A stretch of 33,039 bases of DNA from Sphingomonadaceae bacterium. GTDB lineage: Bacteria; Pseudomonadota; Alphaproteobacteria; Sphingomonadales; Sphingomonadaceae. The position numbers and the translations under genes are program-made. Positions 1 through 7,426 of the stretch are shown in pieces. How positions within the stretch are numbered: the first letter of the stretch is position 1; each line of letters begins with the position of its first letter. The notes beneath the pieces were generated by a model, which saw only the letters and a list, made by a program, of their open reading frames with translations, ran no database searches and was not told the DNA's origin. The stretch lies in the NCBI GenBank assembly GCA_002863155.1, contig PKED01000054.1, positions 1 to 33,039 on the forward strand, written 5' to 3'.

Positions 1-1
1 C

Positions 2-691
2 GAGCACCCAAGCGGACTACTGATCCCGCACGGCCAGGCCGATGATTATTCGGGCGGGCGGATCGAGCGGATCGATATCGAAACCGGGGCGGTGGAGGTG
101 CTGTACAAGGATGGCGACTTCGGCTGCGTGCTGCGCGGGCCCAATGACATCGTGTTCGATCGGCACGGCGGCTTCTGGTTCACCGATCACGGCAAGACCC
201 GCCCGCGCGAACGCGACGTAACCGGCATCTTTTACGCGAGGGCCGATGGCAGTCATCTGGAAGAAGTGATCTTCCCGAGCGAGAACCCCAACGGCATCGG
301 TCTCTCGCCCGACGGGAGCACGCTTTATGCCGCCGAGACTTATACCTGCCGGCTGATGGCGTTTCGCATCACCGCGCCGGGCAAGGTGGATCAGACTGCG
401 GGGCTGGGCGGTCCCGGTACCCCGCTCTACCGGCCGGCCGGGTACAAGTTCTTCGATTCGTTGGGGATCGAAGAAGGCGGCAACATCTGCGTCGCGACGA
501 TCGGGGAAAGCGGTATTTCGGTGATTTCACCCGCGGGCGAGCTCGTCGCGTTCGTGCCGACGCCCGACCCGTTCACCACCAACATCTGCTGGGGCGGGGA
601 AGGCCTGCGGACCGCATATATCACCCTGTCGGGCACGGGGCAGCTGATCGCAATGCCCTGGCCGCGTGCGGGGTTGAGATTGGCCCATTGA
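2..691 (+). CDS. SMP-30/gluconolactonase/LRE-like protein, 5' truncated by window edge
   Basis: The reading frame is open from the first bases of the window to a TGA at 689-691, so the N-terminus lies outside. The visible part has the beta-propeller repeats of the SMP-30/gluconolactonase family: GGRIERIDIETG near the start, then GPNDIVFDRHGGFWFTDHG, NGIGLSPDGSTLYAAET and a late NICWGG segment. In this family the Asn of 'GPND' and Asp of 'SPDG' help bind a divalent metal; members hydrolyse sugar lactones or other esters, and the substrate cannot be told here. An internal ATG at 92 exists, but the upstream residues are clearly family-like, so it is not the start. The next gene, scoA, begins 79 bp downstream on the same strand; a functional link is not evident. 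Confidence 0.85.
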   Translation, partial: EHPSGLLIPHGQADDYSGGRIERIDIETGAVEVLYKDGDFGCVLRGPNDIVFDRHGGFWFTDHGKTRPRERDVTGIFYARADGSHLEEVIFPSENPNGIGLSPDGSTLYAAETYTCRLMAFRITAPGKVDQTAGLGGPGTPLYRPAGYKFFDSLGIEEGGNICVATIGESGISVISPAGELVAFVPTPDPFTTNICWGGEGLRTAYITLSGTGQLIAMPWPRAGLRLAH

Positions 692-770
692 GGCACGCCC
701 GCGACGTTGACCCGCCCTTGCCGCCGGGATTAAGCGGCAGAAACGCCTGTCCGAATCTGCGGAGTGCCCC

Positions 771-1478
771 ATGAACAAGCTCTACCCCGATGCCGCCGCC
801 GCGCTTGAGGGCGTCTTGTTCGACGGGATGACGATCTGCGCGGGCGGCTTTGGCCTGTGCGGCATCCCCGAGCGGCTGATCGACGCGATCCGCGATGCGG
901 GCACCAAGGACCTGACGATCGCCAGCAACAATGCGGGTATCGACGGCGAGGGCCTCGGAAAACTGCTCCGCACGCGGCAGGTCAAGAAGATGATCTCCAG
1001 CTATGTCGGCGAGAACAAGGAGTTCGAGCGGCAATATCTGGCGGGCGAGCTCGAGGTCGAATTCTGTCCGCAGGGGACGCTCGCCGAACGCTGCCGCGCA
1101 GGCGGGGCGGGCATCCCGGGCTTCTATACCAAGACCGGCGTCGGCACCTTGGTCGCCGAGGGGAAGCCGGTGATGGCGTTCGACGGGGAGGACTATATCC
1201 TCGAACGCGGCATCCGCGCCGACCTGTCGATCGTCAAAGGCTGGAAGGCGGATGAGGCGGGCAATCTGATCTTCCGCAAGACCGCGCGCAACTTCAACCA
1301 GCCGATGGCGACCGCAGGCAAGATCTGCGTCGCCGAGGTCGAGGAAATCGTGCCGGTGGGGAGCCTCGACCCCGATCAGGTCCATCTGCCCGGCATCTAC
1401 GTCAACCGGCTGATCCTCGGCGCCCCCTATGACAAGAAGATCGAGTTCGTGACAACGCGCGATCGGGAGGCGGCATGA
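771..1478 (+). CDS. scoA: 3-oxoacid CoA-transferase, subunit A
   Basis: This 235-residue protein is the alpha subunit of a two-subunit 3-oxoacid (succinyl-CoA:acetoacetate) CoA-transferase, which moves CoA between succinyl-CoA and acetoacetate in ketone-body and polyhydroxybutyrate turnover. The N-terminus carries the family glycine-rich stretch ([17 protein letters not shown], about residues 18-34), followed by the conserved TIASNNAG segment and, later, the [15 protein letters not shown] region. Length matches the family. The ATG at 771 has a GGAG Shine-Dalgarno sequence about 7 nt upstream. The gene ends in an ATGA overlap with a small NTF2-like gene rather than with scoB, which is the unusual point of this operon. 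AtoD-type subunits are the closest alternative reading. Confidence 0.92.
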   Translation: MNKLYPDAAAALEGVLFDGMTICAGGFGLCGIPERLIDAIRDAGTKDLTIASNNAGIDGEGLGKLLRTRQVKKMISSYVGENKEFERQYLAGELEVEFCPQGTLAERCRAGGAGIPGFYTKTGVGTLVAEGKPVMAFDGEDYILERGIRADLSIVKGWKADEAGNLIFRKTARNFNQPMATAGKICVAEVEEIVPVGSLDPDQVHLPGIYVNRLILGAPYDKKIEFVTTRDREAA

Positions 1479-2017
1479 TGCGCCGCACGATGAGCGTCGC
1501 GGCGGCTACGGTGATTGCGTTCGCCGCACCGCTCGCTGCCCAGCAGGCAGCGGCACCTCCAGCTGCCACGCAAGACGATACAGCAACTGTCGATAGCGCA
1601 GTCGCCGCGCTTTATTCGGTTATCTCCGGTCCGGCCGGTCCGCGCGATTGGGCACGGTTCAAAGCGCTGTTTGCGGCGGACGGTCGCATGGTGCAACTCG
1701 GCAAGACCGGTCCGTTGATGCTCAGCCCGCAAGGCTATGTCGACCTTGCGAGCGTTGCCTTCGGCAAGGAGGGCTTTTTCGAGCAGGAAATCGCCCGGCG
1801 TACCGAGCGTTACGGTAATCTCGTCCATGTCTTTTCGACCTATGAGAGCCGCCGCACCGCCGACGGCGCTCCCTTCGCACGGGGCATCAATTCGATCCAG
1901 TTTGCCCGGATTGACGGGAAATGGCGGATCATGTCGATCATGTGGCAAAGCGAGACGCCCGCTTTTCCGCTGCCCGATGCTTATCTGCCGACCACGCCTG
2001 CGACGAAGGAGAAATAA
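1475..2017 (+). CDS. secreted NTF2/SnoaL-like protein inserted in the scoAB operon
   Basis: This 180-residue protein has an N-terminal signal peptide (MMRRT, then an Ala/Val-rich core ending around AAPLAAQQ, residues 1-22), so it is probably periplasmic. The mature part, with the segments [41 protein letters not shown] and a small alpha+beta layout, resembles nuclear-transport-factor-2-like (SnoaL/DUF4440) proteins. This is a fold-level call by eye only. The ATG overlaps the scoA stop (ATGA) behind a GGGAGG Shine-Dalgarno, and scoB starts 3 nt after this gene's TAA, so all three genes are probably translated from one message. A periplasmic protein between two subunits of a cytoplasmic enzyme is odd, and its role is unknown. 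Confidence 0.75.
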   Translation: MMRRTMSVAAATVIAFAAPLAAQQAAAPPAATQDDTATVDSAVAALYSVISGPAGPRDWARFKALFAADGRMVQLGKTGPLMLSPQGYVDLASVAFGKEGFFEQEIARRTERYGNLVHVFSTYESRRTADGAPFARGINSIQFARIDGKWRIMSIMWQSETPAFPLPDAYLPTTPATKEK

Positions 2018-2019
2018 CG

Positions 2020-2667
2020 ATGCCCTGGACTCGCGATGACATGGCCTCGCGCGCCGCAAAGGAACTGCAGGACGGTTTCTACGTCAATCTCGGCATCGGC
2101 ATCCCGACCCTGGTCGCCAACCACATTCCGCCGGGTATGGACGTGACCCTGCAGAGCGAGAACGGCATGCTCGGCATCGGGCCGTTTCCCTATCCCGACG
2201 AGGTCGATCCCGACCTGATCAACGCGGGCAAGCAGACGATCAGCGAGCTGCCGCAGTCGGTCTATTTCAGCAGCGCCGACAGTTTCGCGATGATCCGCGG
2301 CGGGCATATCGACCTGACCGTGTTGGGCGCGATGGAAGTGAGCGAGGGCGGCGACATCGCCAACTGGATGATCCCGGGCAAGCTCATTAAGGGCATGGGC
2401 GGCGCGATGGACCTGGTCGCGGGCGTCAAGCGAATCGTCGTGGTCATGGAGCACACGTCGAAGAACGGCGATCCCAAGTTCATTCCTGCCTGCACGCTGC
2501 CGCTGACGGGCAAGAACGTGATCGACATGATCATCACCGATCTCGCCGTCTTCCACCGCCCCGACCATGCCAGCCCGTTCGAGCTGATCGAACTGGCGCC
2601 CGGCATCAGTGCGGAGGATGTGCGTGCGCGCACGACCGCGCATTATGTCGAGCGCGTCGTGGCCTGA
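2020..2667 (+). CDS. scoB: 3-oxoacid CoA-transferase, subunit B
   Basis: This 215-residue beta subunit partners the product of the gene starting at 771. The catalytic glutamate that forms the CoA thioester intermediate is recognisable as E47 in the motif SENGMLGIGPFP. It is preceded by the NLGIGIPTLVANHIP segment and followed by GGHIDLTVLGAMEVSEGGDIANWMIPGK, all typical of ScoB/AtoA. I chose the ATG at 2020 over upstream in-frame starts because it has an AGGAG ribosome site about 8 nt away, starts with the family N-terminus (PWTRDDMASRAAKEL) and avoids overlapping the preceding gene. The complex is cytoplasmic. Subunit order A-x-B with one gene in between differs from the usual adjacent pair. 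Confidence 0.93.
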   Translation: MPWTRDDMASRAAKELQDGFYVNLGIGIPTLVANHIPPGMDVTLQSENGMLGIGPFPYPDEVDPDLINAGKQTISELPQSVYFSSADSFAMIRGGHIDLTVLGAMEVSEGGDIANWMIPGKLIKGMGGAMDLVAGVKRIVVVMEHTSKNGDPKFIPACTLPLTGKNVIDMIITDLAVFHRPDHASPFELIELAPGISAEDVRARTTAHYVERVVA

Positions 2668-2731
2668 CGGCGAACGCTCGTTTGGGCGCAGACGCGTTGC
2701 CCGGCGGGCAGGCGAAGCGTAGGGCAGGGGC

Positions 2732-3403
2732 ATGTTCACCCGGTTGCGCAAGCGCTATCTCGACATCCTCGCCTCGGTGTACATTTACAACGAGCACCGC
2801 GGCTATACGAGCATCGACCGCGTGCTGGAGGCGGTGCGCGCCTGCTGCCCCGACGATCACCGGTTCATCGCCGAGGTTGAGAAGCACCGCGCCGACGAAC
2901 GCAAACATTATGTGATGTTCAGGCGCTGGTTCGAGCTGAAGGGCGCGCGCCCCTTCAGGGTCGATCGCACCTGCGGCCATATCGACCGCTTTGTCGAGAT
3001 CATGTTCGGGCGCGGCATCGATGCGCTCGATACTCAGGCGATCATCGCCGACCGCGACCAGTTCGAGCGGCTGTGCCGCGTCATCATGCTGACCGAGCAG
3101 CGCGGGATGCGGCAGGTCGACGTGCTGCTGAAGTCGCCGTTCGTCCGCTCCGACCCGGTCATGATGAAGATTTTCCGCATCATCGAGCGTGACGAGCCGA
3201 GCCACTGGCAACCTTACGCGGCGTGGCTCGAACGCACCGGCCGCAAAAAGGCGTCGTGGATCGAACGCGCGGTCGATTTCTGGATTCATCGCGAGCTGCT
3301 GCTCTTCAAGATTCCGGCGCTTTATCTGAATCCCTGGCTGGCGCGACGCGCCGACTGGGCCGACTCCGGCGAGGCGGTCGTGGTTGTTCCGGCAGCGATT
3401 TGA
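2732..3403 (+). CDS. ferritin-like (putative diiron) protein
   Basis: This 223-residue protein is predicted to be helical and has the residue pattern of ferritin-like diiron proteins: two ExxH motifs (E56-R-K-H59 inside a DERKH segment, and E155-P-S-H158 inside RDEPSH), plus further glutamates at E21, E50, E122 and E152 that could complete a two-iron site. No signal peptide or membrane segment is obvious, although the C-terminal part (residues 190-223) is rather hydrophobic. I do not recognise a named family member, so an oxygenase, hydroxylase or storage function is open. It starts 64 bp after scoB and is followed 31 bp later by an NAD-dependent epimerase on the same strand, perhaps co-transcribed. 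Confidence 0.65.
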   Translation: MFTRLRKRYLDILASVYIYNEHRGYTSIDRVLEAVRACCPDDHRFIAEVEKHRADERKHYVMFRRWFELKGARPFRVDRTCGHIDRFVEIMFGRGIDALDTQAIIADRDQFERLCRVIMLTEQRGMRQVDVLLKSPFVRSDPVMMKIFRIIERDEPSHWQPYAAWLERTGRKKASWIERAVDFWIHRELLLFKIPALYLNPWLARRADWADSGEAVVVVPAAI

Positions 3404-3434
3404 AACCGTAACGAGGCCAAGCTAGGGACAGCGC

Positions 3435-4397
3435 ATGCGTGTGTTGCTGACAGGGTCTTCGGGGTGGCTGGGGCGTTACGTCGCGCCGCTGTTGCGGGCG
3501 GCCGGCCATCAGGTGATCGGGCTCGATCCGGCGCTGGGTGCCGATACCGATTGTATCGGATCGGTCGCCGACCGTGCGCTGGTCGGGCAAATCTTTGCCG
3601 ATGCGGGAATCGAGGCGGTCATCCATTCGGGCGGGCTCCACAAGCCCGACATCGTCCGGTATCCGACGCAGGCCTTTGTCGATGTGAACGTGACGGGGAC
3701 GCTCAACCTGCTGGAGGCGGCAGTCGCGCACGGCGTGCAGGGGTTCGTCTTCACGTCGACGACGTCGCTGATGATCTCGGCGGCGGTTCGCGCCGGCGTC
3801 GGCGACCGGGCGGTCTGGCTCGACGAGGGATTTGCCCCGCTCGAACCGCGCAACATCTACGGGATTACGAAGCTGGCGGCCGAACAGCTTTGCCGCCTCT
3901 ACCACCAGCGCCATGCCTTGCGCTGCATCATCCTGCGCACCGGGCGCTTCTTTCCTGAAGAAGACGACACCGACCAGGCGCTGTCGGGTGAGAACAACAA
4001 GGCCAACGAGTTTCTCAACCGGCGCCTGACGGTCGAGGATGCAGCCGCCGCGCACCTTGCGGCGCTGGAACGCGCGCCGATGCTTGGTTTTGATCTGTTC
4101 CTGATCGCCGCGATGACGCCCTTCGCCCCTGCCGACGTCGTCCCGCTCAAGGCGAACGCGGCGACGGTCGTTGCGCGCTACTTCCCCGATGTCAGGCGAC
4201 TTTACGATGCGCGCGGCTGGGAACTGCCGATGGCGATCGACCGTGTTTATGATGCACGCAGGGCCGAGCGTGTGCTCGGCTTTCGGTGCCGCACCGACTT
4301 TGCGGCGGTGCTGCAGGCGATGCGCGACGGCGCGCCGCTGCCGTTTGCGCACGACGCCGGCTATACCTCGCCGCTGGTTCGCCCATCGGCAGGATGA
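3435..4397 (+). CDS. NAD-dependent epimerase/dehydratase (extended SDR)
   Basis: This 320-residue extended short-chain dehydrogenase/reductase starts with the Rossmann motif TGSSGWLG (about residues 6-13). It continues with the DVNVTGTLNLLEAA segment and has the catalytic Tyr-Lys pair in YGITKLA (about residue 140), with FTSTTSLM just before it providing the catalytic serine/threonine. Members act on nucleotide sugars or other hydroxyl/keto substrates with bound NAD(P); the substrate cannot be read from sequence. The ATG at 3435 is preceded by AGGGAC. It follows the ferritin-like gene by 31 bp and may share its transcript. No clear terminator follows. Confidence 0.85.
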   Translation: MRVLLTGSSGWLGRYVAPLLRAAGHQVIGLDPALGADTDCIGSVADRALVGQIFADAGIEAVIHSGGLHKPDIVRYPTQAFVDVNVTGTLNLLEAAVAHGVQGFVFTSTTSLMISAAVRAGVGDRAVWLDEGFAPLEPRNIYGITKLAAEQLCRLYHQRHALRCIILRTGRFFPEEDDTDQALSGENNKANEFLNRRLTVEDAAAAHLAALERAPMLGFDLFLIAAMTPFAPADVVPLKANAATVVARYFPDVRRLYDARGWELPMAIDRVYDARRAERVLGFRCRTDFAAVLQAMRDGAPLPFAHDAGYTSPLVRPSAG

Positions 4398-4523
4398 CTC
4401 GGAAACGCCGTGAGCCGCGCGGATAAGGGCTTTTTGTCCTTTCGCGTACCAACCCGGCGCTTTAAGCTCTGTCCGTCGACGGCGCAGGCATAAGGCGCCG
4501 CGTCGTTGCGCGGGGGACACGGA

Positions 4524-5375
4524 ATGAAGCGAGCGCTGGTTCTATTGGTGGCGGGCACGGTCCTGGCCGGAGTTTGTGCCTTTGCGGCGAGCGGCAAGCC
4601 GCCCGCCGAGGTGAAGCTGTGGCGGCTCGATTGCGGCGCGGCGCAGGTCAACGATCTCAACGTGTTCAACGACACCCGCGCTTTCCCCGCCAACGCGAAG
4701 ATGCGCTTCACGGCCAGCTGCTATCTGATCAAGCACGGCGATACCTACATGCTTTGGGATACCGGGCTGTCGGCGGCGCTGAAGGGCGCACCGACCAGCG
4801 ACAAGGATCCGATTTCGGCCACGCTGAGCGTGACCATTGCCGAACAGCTTGCGAAGATCGGGGTGAAGCCCGCCGACATCGCACTTGTCGGCATCAGCCA
4901 TTATCATTTCGACCATACCGGCCAGGCCGGTGCTTTTCCGCAGGCCAGGTTGTTGATCGGGAAGGGCGATTACGATTCGCTCGCAGCAACGCCGCCGCGC
5001 AACGGCGCCGATCCGACGCCGCTCAAGAACTGGATCGGCGGCGCCGGGAAGGCCGATCCCGTGACCGGCGACAGGGACGTGTTCGGCGACGGCAGCGTGA
5101 CGATGATCGACTTGCCGGGCCATACGCCGGGCCATCACGCGCTGCTGGTCAAGCTTGCCAGGCTGGGTCCGGTGCTGCTGTCGGGCGATCAGGTCCATCT
5201 GCGCGAGAATCTGCCGATCAACGGCGTGCCGACCTTCAACTATGATCGCGCGCAGACGATCGCCTCGTTCGATCGCTTCAAAAAGCTCGCCGCGAACGTC
5301 AAGGCGACGGTGATCATCCAACACGACGCCCGCGACATCGCCAAGCTCCCGGCCTTTCCCGCCGCCGCCGAATAG
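4524..5375 (+). CDS. secreted metallo-beta-lactamase-fold hydrolase, AHL-lactonase-like
   Basis: This 283-residue protein has a signal peptide (MKRALVLLVAGTVLAGVCAFAA, cleavage near residue 24), so it is likely periplasmic. The metal-binding signature HxHxDH is intact at H126-x-H128-x-D130-H131. A later histidine in DLPGHTPGHH and an aspartate in LLSGDQVH complete the usual two-zinc site. The N-terminal LWRLDCG and SCYLIKHGDTYMLWDTGL segments resemble N-acyl-homoserine-lactone lactonases (AttM/AiiB type), so quorum quenching is possible, but lactone specificity is not proven and many relatives hydrolyse other esters. I chose the ATG at 4524 because it begins the signal peptide; an in-frame ATG six codons upstream (4506) would give a poorer leader. 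Confidence 0.82.
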   Translation: MKRALVLLVAGTVLAGVCAFAASGKPPAEVKLWRLDCGAAQVNDLNVFNDTRAFPANAKMRFTASCYLIKHGDTYMLWDTGLSAALKGAPTSDKDPISATLSVTIAEQLAKIGVKPADIALVGISHYHFDHTGQAGAFPQARLLIGKGDYDSLAATPPRNGADPTPLKNWIGGAGKADPVTGDRDVFGDGSVTMIDLPGHTPGHHALLVKLARLGPVLLSGDQVHLRENLPINGVPTFNYDRAQTIASFDRFKKLAANVKATVIIQHDARDIAKLPAFPAAAE

Positions 5376-5437
5376 TCGGGCTGGACGTGTCGGAACGGGC
5401 ACGGCAAGGGAAGACGACACAATCGCGGGAGAGCATG

Positions 5438-6439
5438 ATGCGGGCATTGCTATCGAAGGCGCCAGGCGGCCCAGAAACGCTGGTGATCGACGATCTGCCC
5501 GATCCCGTGCCGGGCAAGGGGCAGGTGCGGGTCGCGGTGAAGGCCTGTGCGATCAATTATCCCGACGTGCTGATCATCGAGGATAAATATCAGTTCAAGC
5601 CGCCACGCCCGTTCGCGCCGGGTGGGGAGATTTCGGGCGTGGTCGATGCGCTGGGCGAAGGCGTGACGCAGTGGCAGGTCGGCGACCGCGTGCTCGGGAC
5701 GATCGGCCATGGCGGGCTTGTCGAAAAGGTCGTCGCCGAGGCGGACCGGCTCTATCGCCTGCCCGAAGGGCGCTCGTTCGAGGAAGGATCGGCGCTCGTC
5801 CTCACCTATGCCACGACGATCCACGCGCTGCTCGACCGCGGGCATCTGAAGGCCGGGCAGACATTGTTGGTGCTGGGCGCGGCCGGTGGAGTCGGGCTTG
5901 CCGCGATCGAACTGGGCAAGGCTTTCGGTGCGCGCGTCGTGGCGGCCGTCTCGTCGGAGGAAAAGGCGCAGGCGGCGCGGGATGCCGGTGCCGATGCGAC
6001 GCTCGTTTATGGCCGTGCGCCGTTCGACAAGGATCAGTCGAAGGCGCTGGCCGATCAGTTCAAGGCAGCGCTCGGGCCGGGCGGGGCGGATGTGATCTAC
6101 GATCCGGTCGGCGGCGACTATGCCGAGCCGGCGCTGCGCTCGATCGCTTGGGAAGGGCGCTATCTTGTCATCGGCTTTCCCGCCGGCATCCCGCGGCTGC
6201 CGCTCAATCTGACTCTGCTCAAGAGCTGTGACGTCTGCGGGGTGTTCTGGGGCGCGTTCGCGGCGCGCGACCCGGCCGCGAACCAGGCGCATGTCGACCA
6301 TCTGTTCCGGCTCTGGGAAGAGGGGCGCATCAGCCCGCGCGTCACTGAGACGTTCGATTTTGCAGAAGGCGGTGCGGCGATTGCCAAGATGGCAGCGCGC
6401 GGGGCGATCGGCAAACTGGTCGTGCGCGTCGCGGCTTAG
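5438..6439 (+). CDS. NADPH:quinone oxidoreductase, zinc-free MDR family
   Basis: This ~333-residue medium-chain dehydrogenase/reductase has the GroES-like N-terminal half (VRVAVKACAINYPDVLIIEDKYQ; PFAPGGEISGVVDALGEGV) and the NADPH-binding Rossmann half with AAGGVGLAAIELGKAFG. The zinc-ligand cysteines of alcohol dehydrogenases are missing, which is typical of the QorA/quinone oxidoreductase branch that reduces quinones or enones. Two in-frame ATGs lie side by side (5435 and 5438); the second has the better spacing from GGAGAG at 5428-5433. A start 51 bp upstream (5387) would overlap nothing but adds a non-family leader. The substrate is unknown. Confidence 0.87.
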   Translation: MRALLSKAPGGPETLVIDDLPDPVPGKGQVRVAVKACAINYPDVLIIEDKYQFKPPRPFAPGGEISGVVDALGEGVTQWQVGDRVLGTIGHGGLVEKVVAEADRLYRLPEGRSFEEGSALVLTYATTIHALLDRGHLKAGQTLLVLGAAGGVGLAAIELGKAFGARVVAAVSSEEKAQAARDAGADATLVYGRAPFDKDQSKALADQFKAALGPGGADVIYDPVGGDYAEPALRSIAWEGRYLVIGFPAGIPRLPLNLTLLKSCDVCGVFWGAFAARDPAANQAHVDHLFRLWEEGRISPRVTETFDFAEGGAAIAKMAARGAIGKLVVRVAA

Positions 6440-6492
6440 TTGCGCCGGGGGAGAACGCGTCCTATCTGCAATTTCAGCAATTTTCGGGAACT

Positions 6493-6819
6493 ATGCCGAT
6501 GACGACTTTCGACGACCGCGAGCGCGCTTTCGAGACCAATTTCGCGCGTGAAGAGGATCTGGCATTCCGCGTGACCGCGCGCCGCAACAAGCTGGTGGCG
6601 CACTGGGCGGCGGGGCTGATGAAGCTGACGCCCGAGGAAACCGATGCCTATGCCAAGGCCGTCGTGCAGGCGGATTTCGAAGTGGCGGGTGACGAGGACG
6701 TCGTCCGCAAGCTGATCGGCGACCTGACTGCGGCGGGCGTTTCGATCGACGAAGCGGCCGTGCGCCAGGCGCTCGACGAGCAGGCGACCGAAGCGCTGCG
6801 CCAGCTAAAGGCGGCCTGA
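6493..6819 (+). CDS. F1-ATPase zeta subunit-like protein (DUF1476)
   Basis: This 108-residue protein matches the DUF1476 family by its opening TTFDDRERAFETNFAREEDLAFRV and the helical remainder ARRNKLVAHWAAGLMKL...LRQLKAA. In alphaproteobacteria such as Paracoccus denitrificans this family is the zeta subunit, which binds the F1 head and blocks reverse ATP hydrolysis; that function is taken from the family and not shown here. There is no signal peptide. It is followed 4 bp later by the BolA gene and then by a CGFS glutaredoxin, all on one strand with short gaps, so the three probably share a transcript. Confidence 0.85.
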   Translation: MPMTTFDDRERAFETNFAREEDLAFRVTARRNKLVAHWAAGLMKLTPEETDAYAKAVVQADFEVAGDEDVVRKLIGDLTAAGVSIDEAAVRQALDEQATEALRQLKAA

Positions 6820-6823
6820 CGCG

Positions 6824-7057
6824 ATGGCCATGCCGGCGGCCGAGATCGAGCAGCTGATCCGGGCGGGCATTCCCGACGCCGATGTCCAGATCACCGACCT
6901 TGCCGGCGACGGGGATCATTATGCGGCCCGCGTCGTCAGCGAAAGCTTTCGCGGATTGCCGCGCATCAAGCAACATCAAGCGGTCTACGCCGCGCTTGGC
7001 GGACGGATGGGGGGCGTCCTCCACGCGCTCCAACTGACGACCGCGACCCCTGACTAA
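6824..7057 (+). CDS. BolA/IbaG family protein
   Basis: This 77-residue protein has the class II KH-like fold signature of BolA proteins: the opening EIEQLIRAGIPDADVQITDLAGDGDHYAARVVSESFRGLPRIKQHQAVYAALGGRMGG. The conserved histidine in KQHQAVY and the serine/phenylalanine of SESF are positions that contact the [2Fe-2S] cluster shared with a monothiol glutaredoxin. That partner is the next gene, starting 12 bp downstream, which strongly supports a BolA-Grx iron-sulfur trafficking or sensing pair. The ATG lies in the intergenic space right after the zeta-subunit stop. Confidence 0.9.
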   Translation: MAMPAAEIEQLIRAGIPDADVQITDLAGDGDHYAARVVSESFRGLPRIKQHQAVYAALGGRMGGVLHALQLTTATPD

Positions 7058-7069
7058 GGACCTGAGACC

Positions 7070-7402
7070 ATGACCGATGAAATTCACAGCCGGATCGCCG
7101 GGCTTGTCGAAAGCAACGACGTGCTGCTGTTCATGAAGGGCTCCGCGTTATTTCCACAGTGCGGCTTTTCGAGCCGCGCGGTGGCGATCCTCCAGCATCT
7201 GAACGTCGCGTTCGAAACCGTCGACGTGCTCCAGGATCAGGGCGTGCGCCAGGGCATCAAGGCCTTTTCCGACTGGCCGACGATCCCGCAGCTTTATGTG
7301 AAGGGTGAGTTTGTCGGCGGGTCCGACATCATGATGGAAATGTTCGAATCGGGCGAGCTTGCGCAGCTCTTCGAAGCCAAGGGCCTGGTTGGCGCAAACT
7401 AG
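7070..7402 (+). CDS. grxD: monothiol glutaredoxin, Grx4/GrxD type
   Basis: This 110-residue single-domain glutaredoxin carries the CGFS active site at C31-S34, within [11 protein letters not shown]. It is preceded by VLLFMKGS and followed by the glutathione-binding segments [23 protein letters not shown] glutaredoxins bind and transfer a [2Fe-2S] cluster together with BolA, the gene immediately upstream. The length and absence of other domains fit the GrxD group. It is cytoplasmic. One usual residue of the MKGT/MKGS loop is Ser here, which is a tolerated variant. Confidence 0.94.
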   Translation: MTDEIHSRIAGLVESNDVLLFMKGSALFPQCGFSSRAVAILQHLNVAFETVDVLQDQGVRQGIKAFSDWPTIPQLYVKGEFVGGSDIMMEMFESGELAQLFEAKGLVGAN

Positions 7403-7426
7403 GCCAAAAAACGGGGGCGTTGCAGG

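Noticed and set aside
4400..4440. Possible terminator after the epimerase gene (TTTTTG run at about 4430)
   Set aside because: Only a 4-bp stem can be drawn before the T run; too weak to call.
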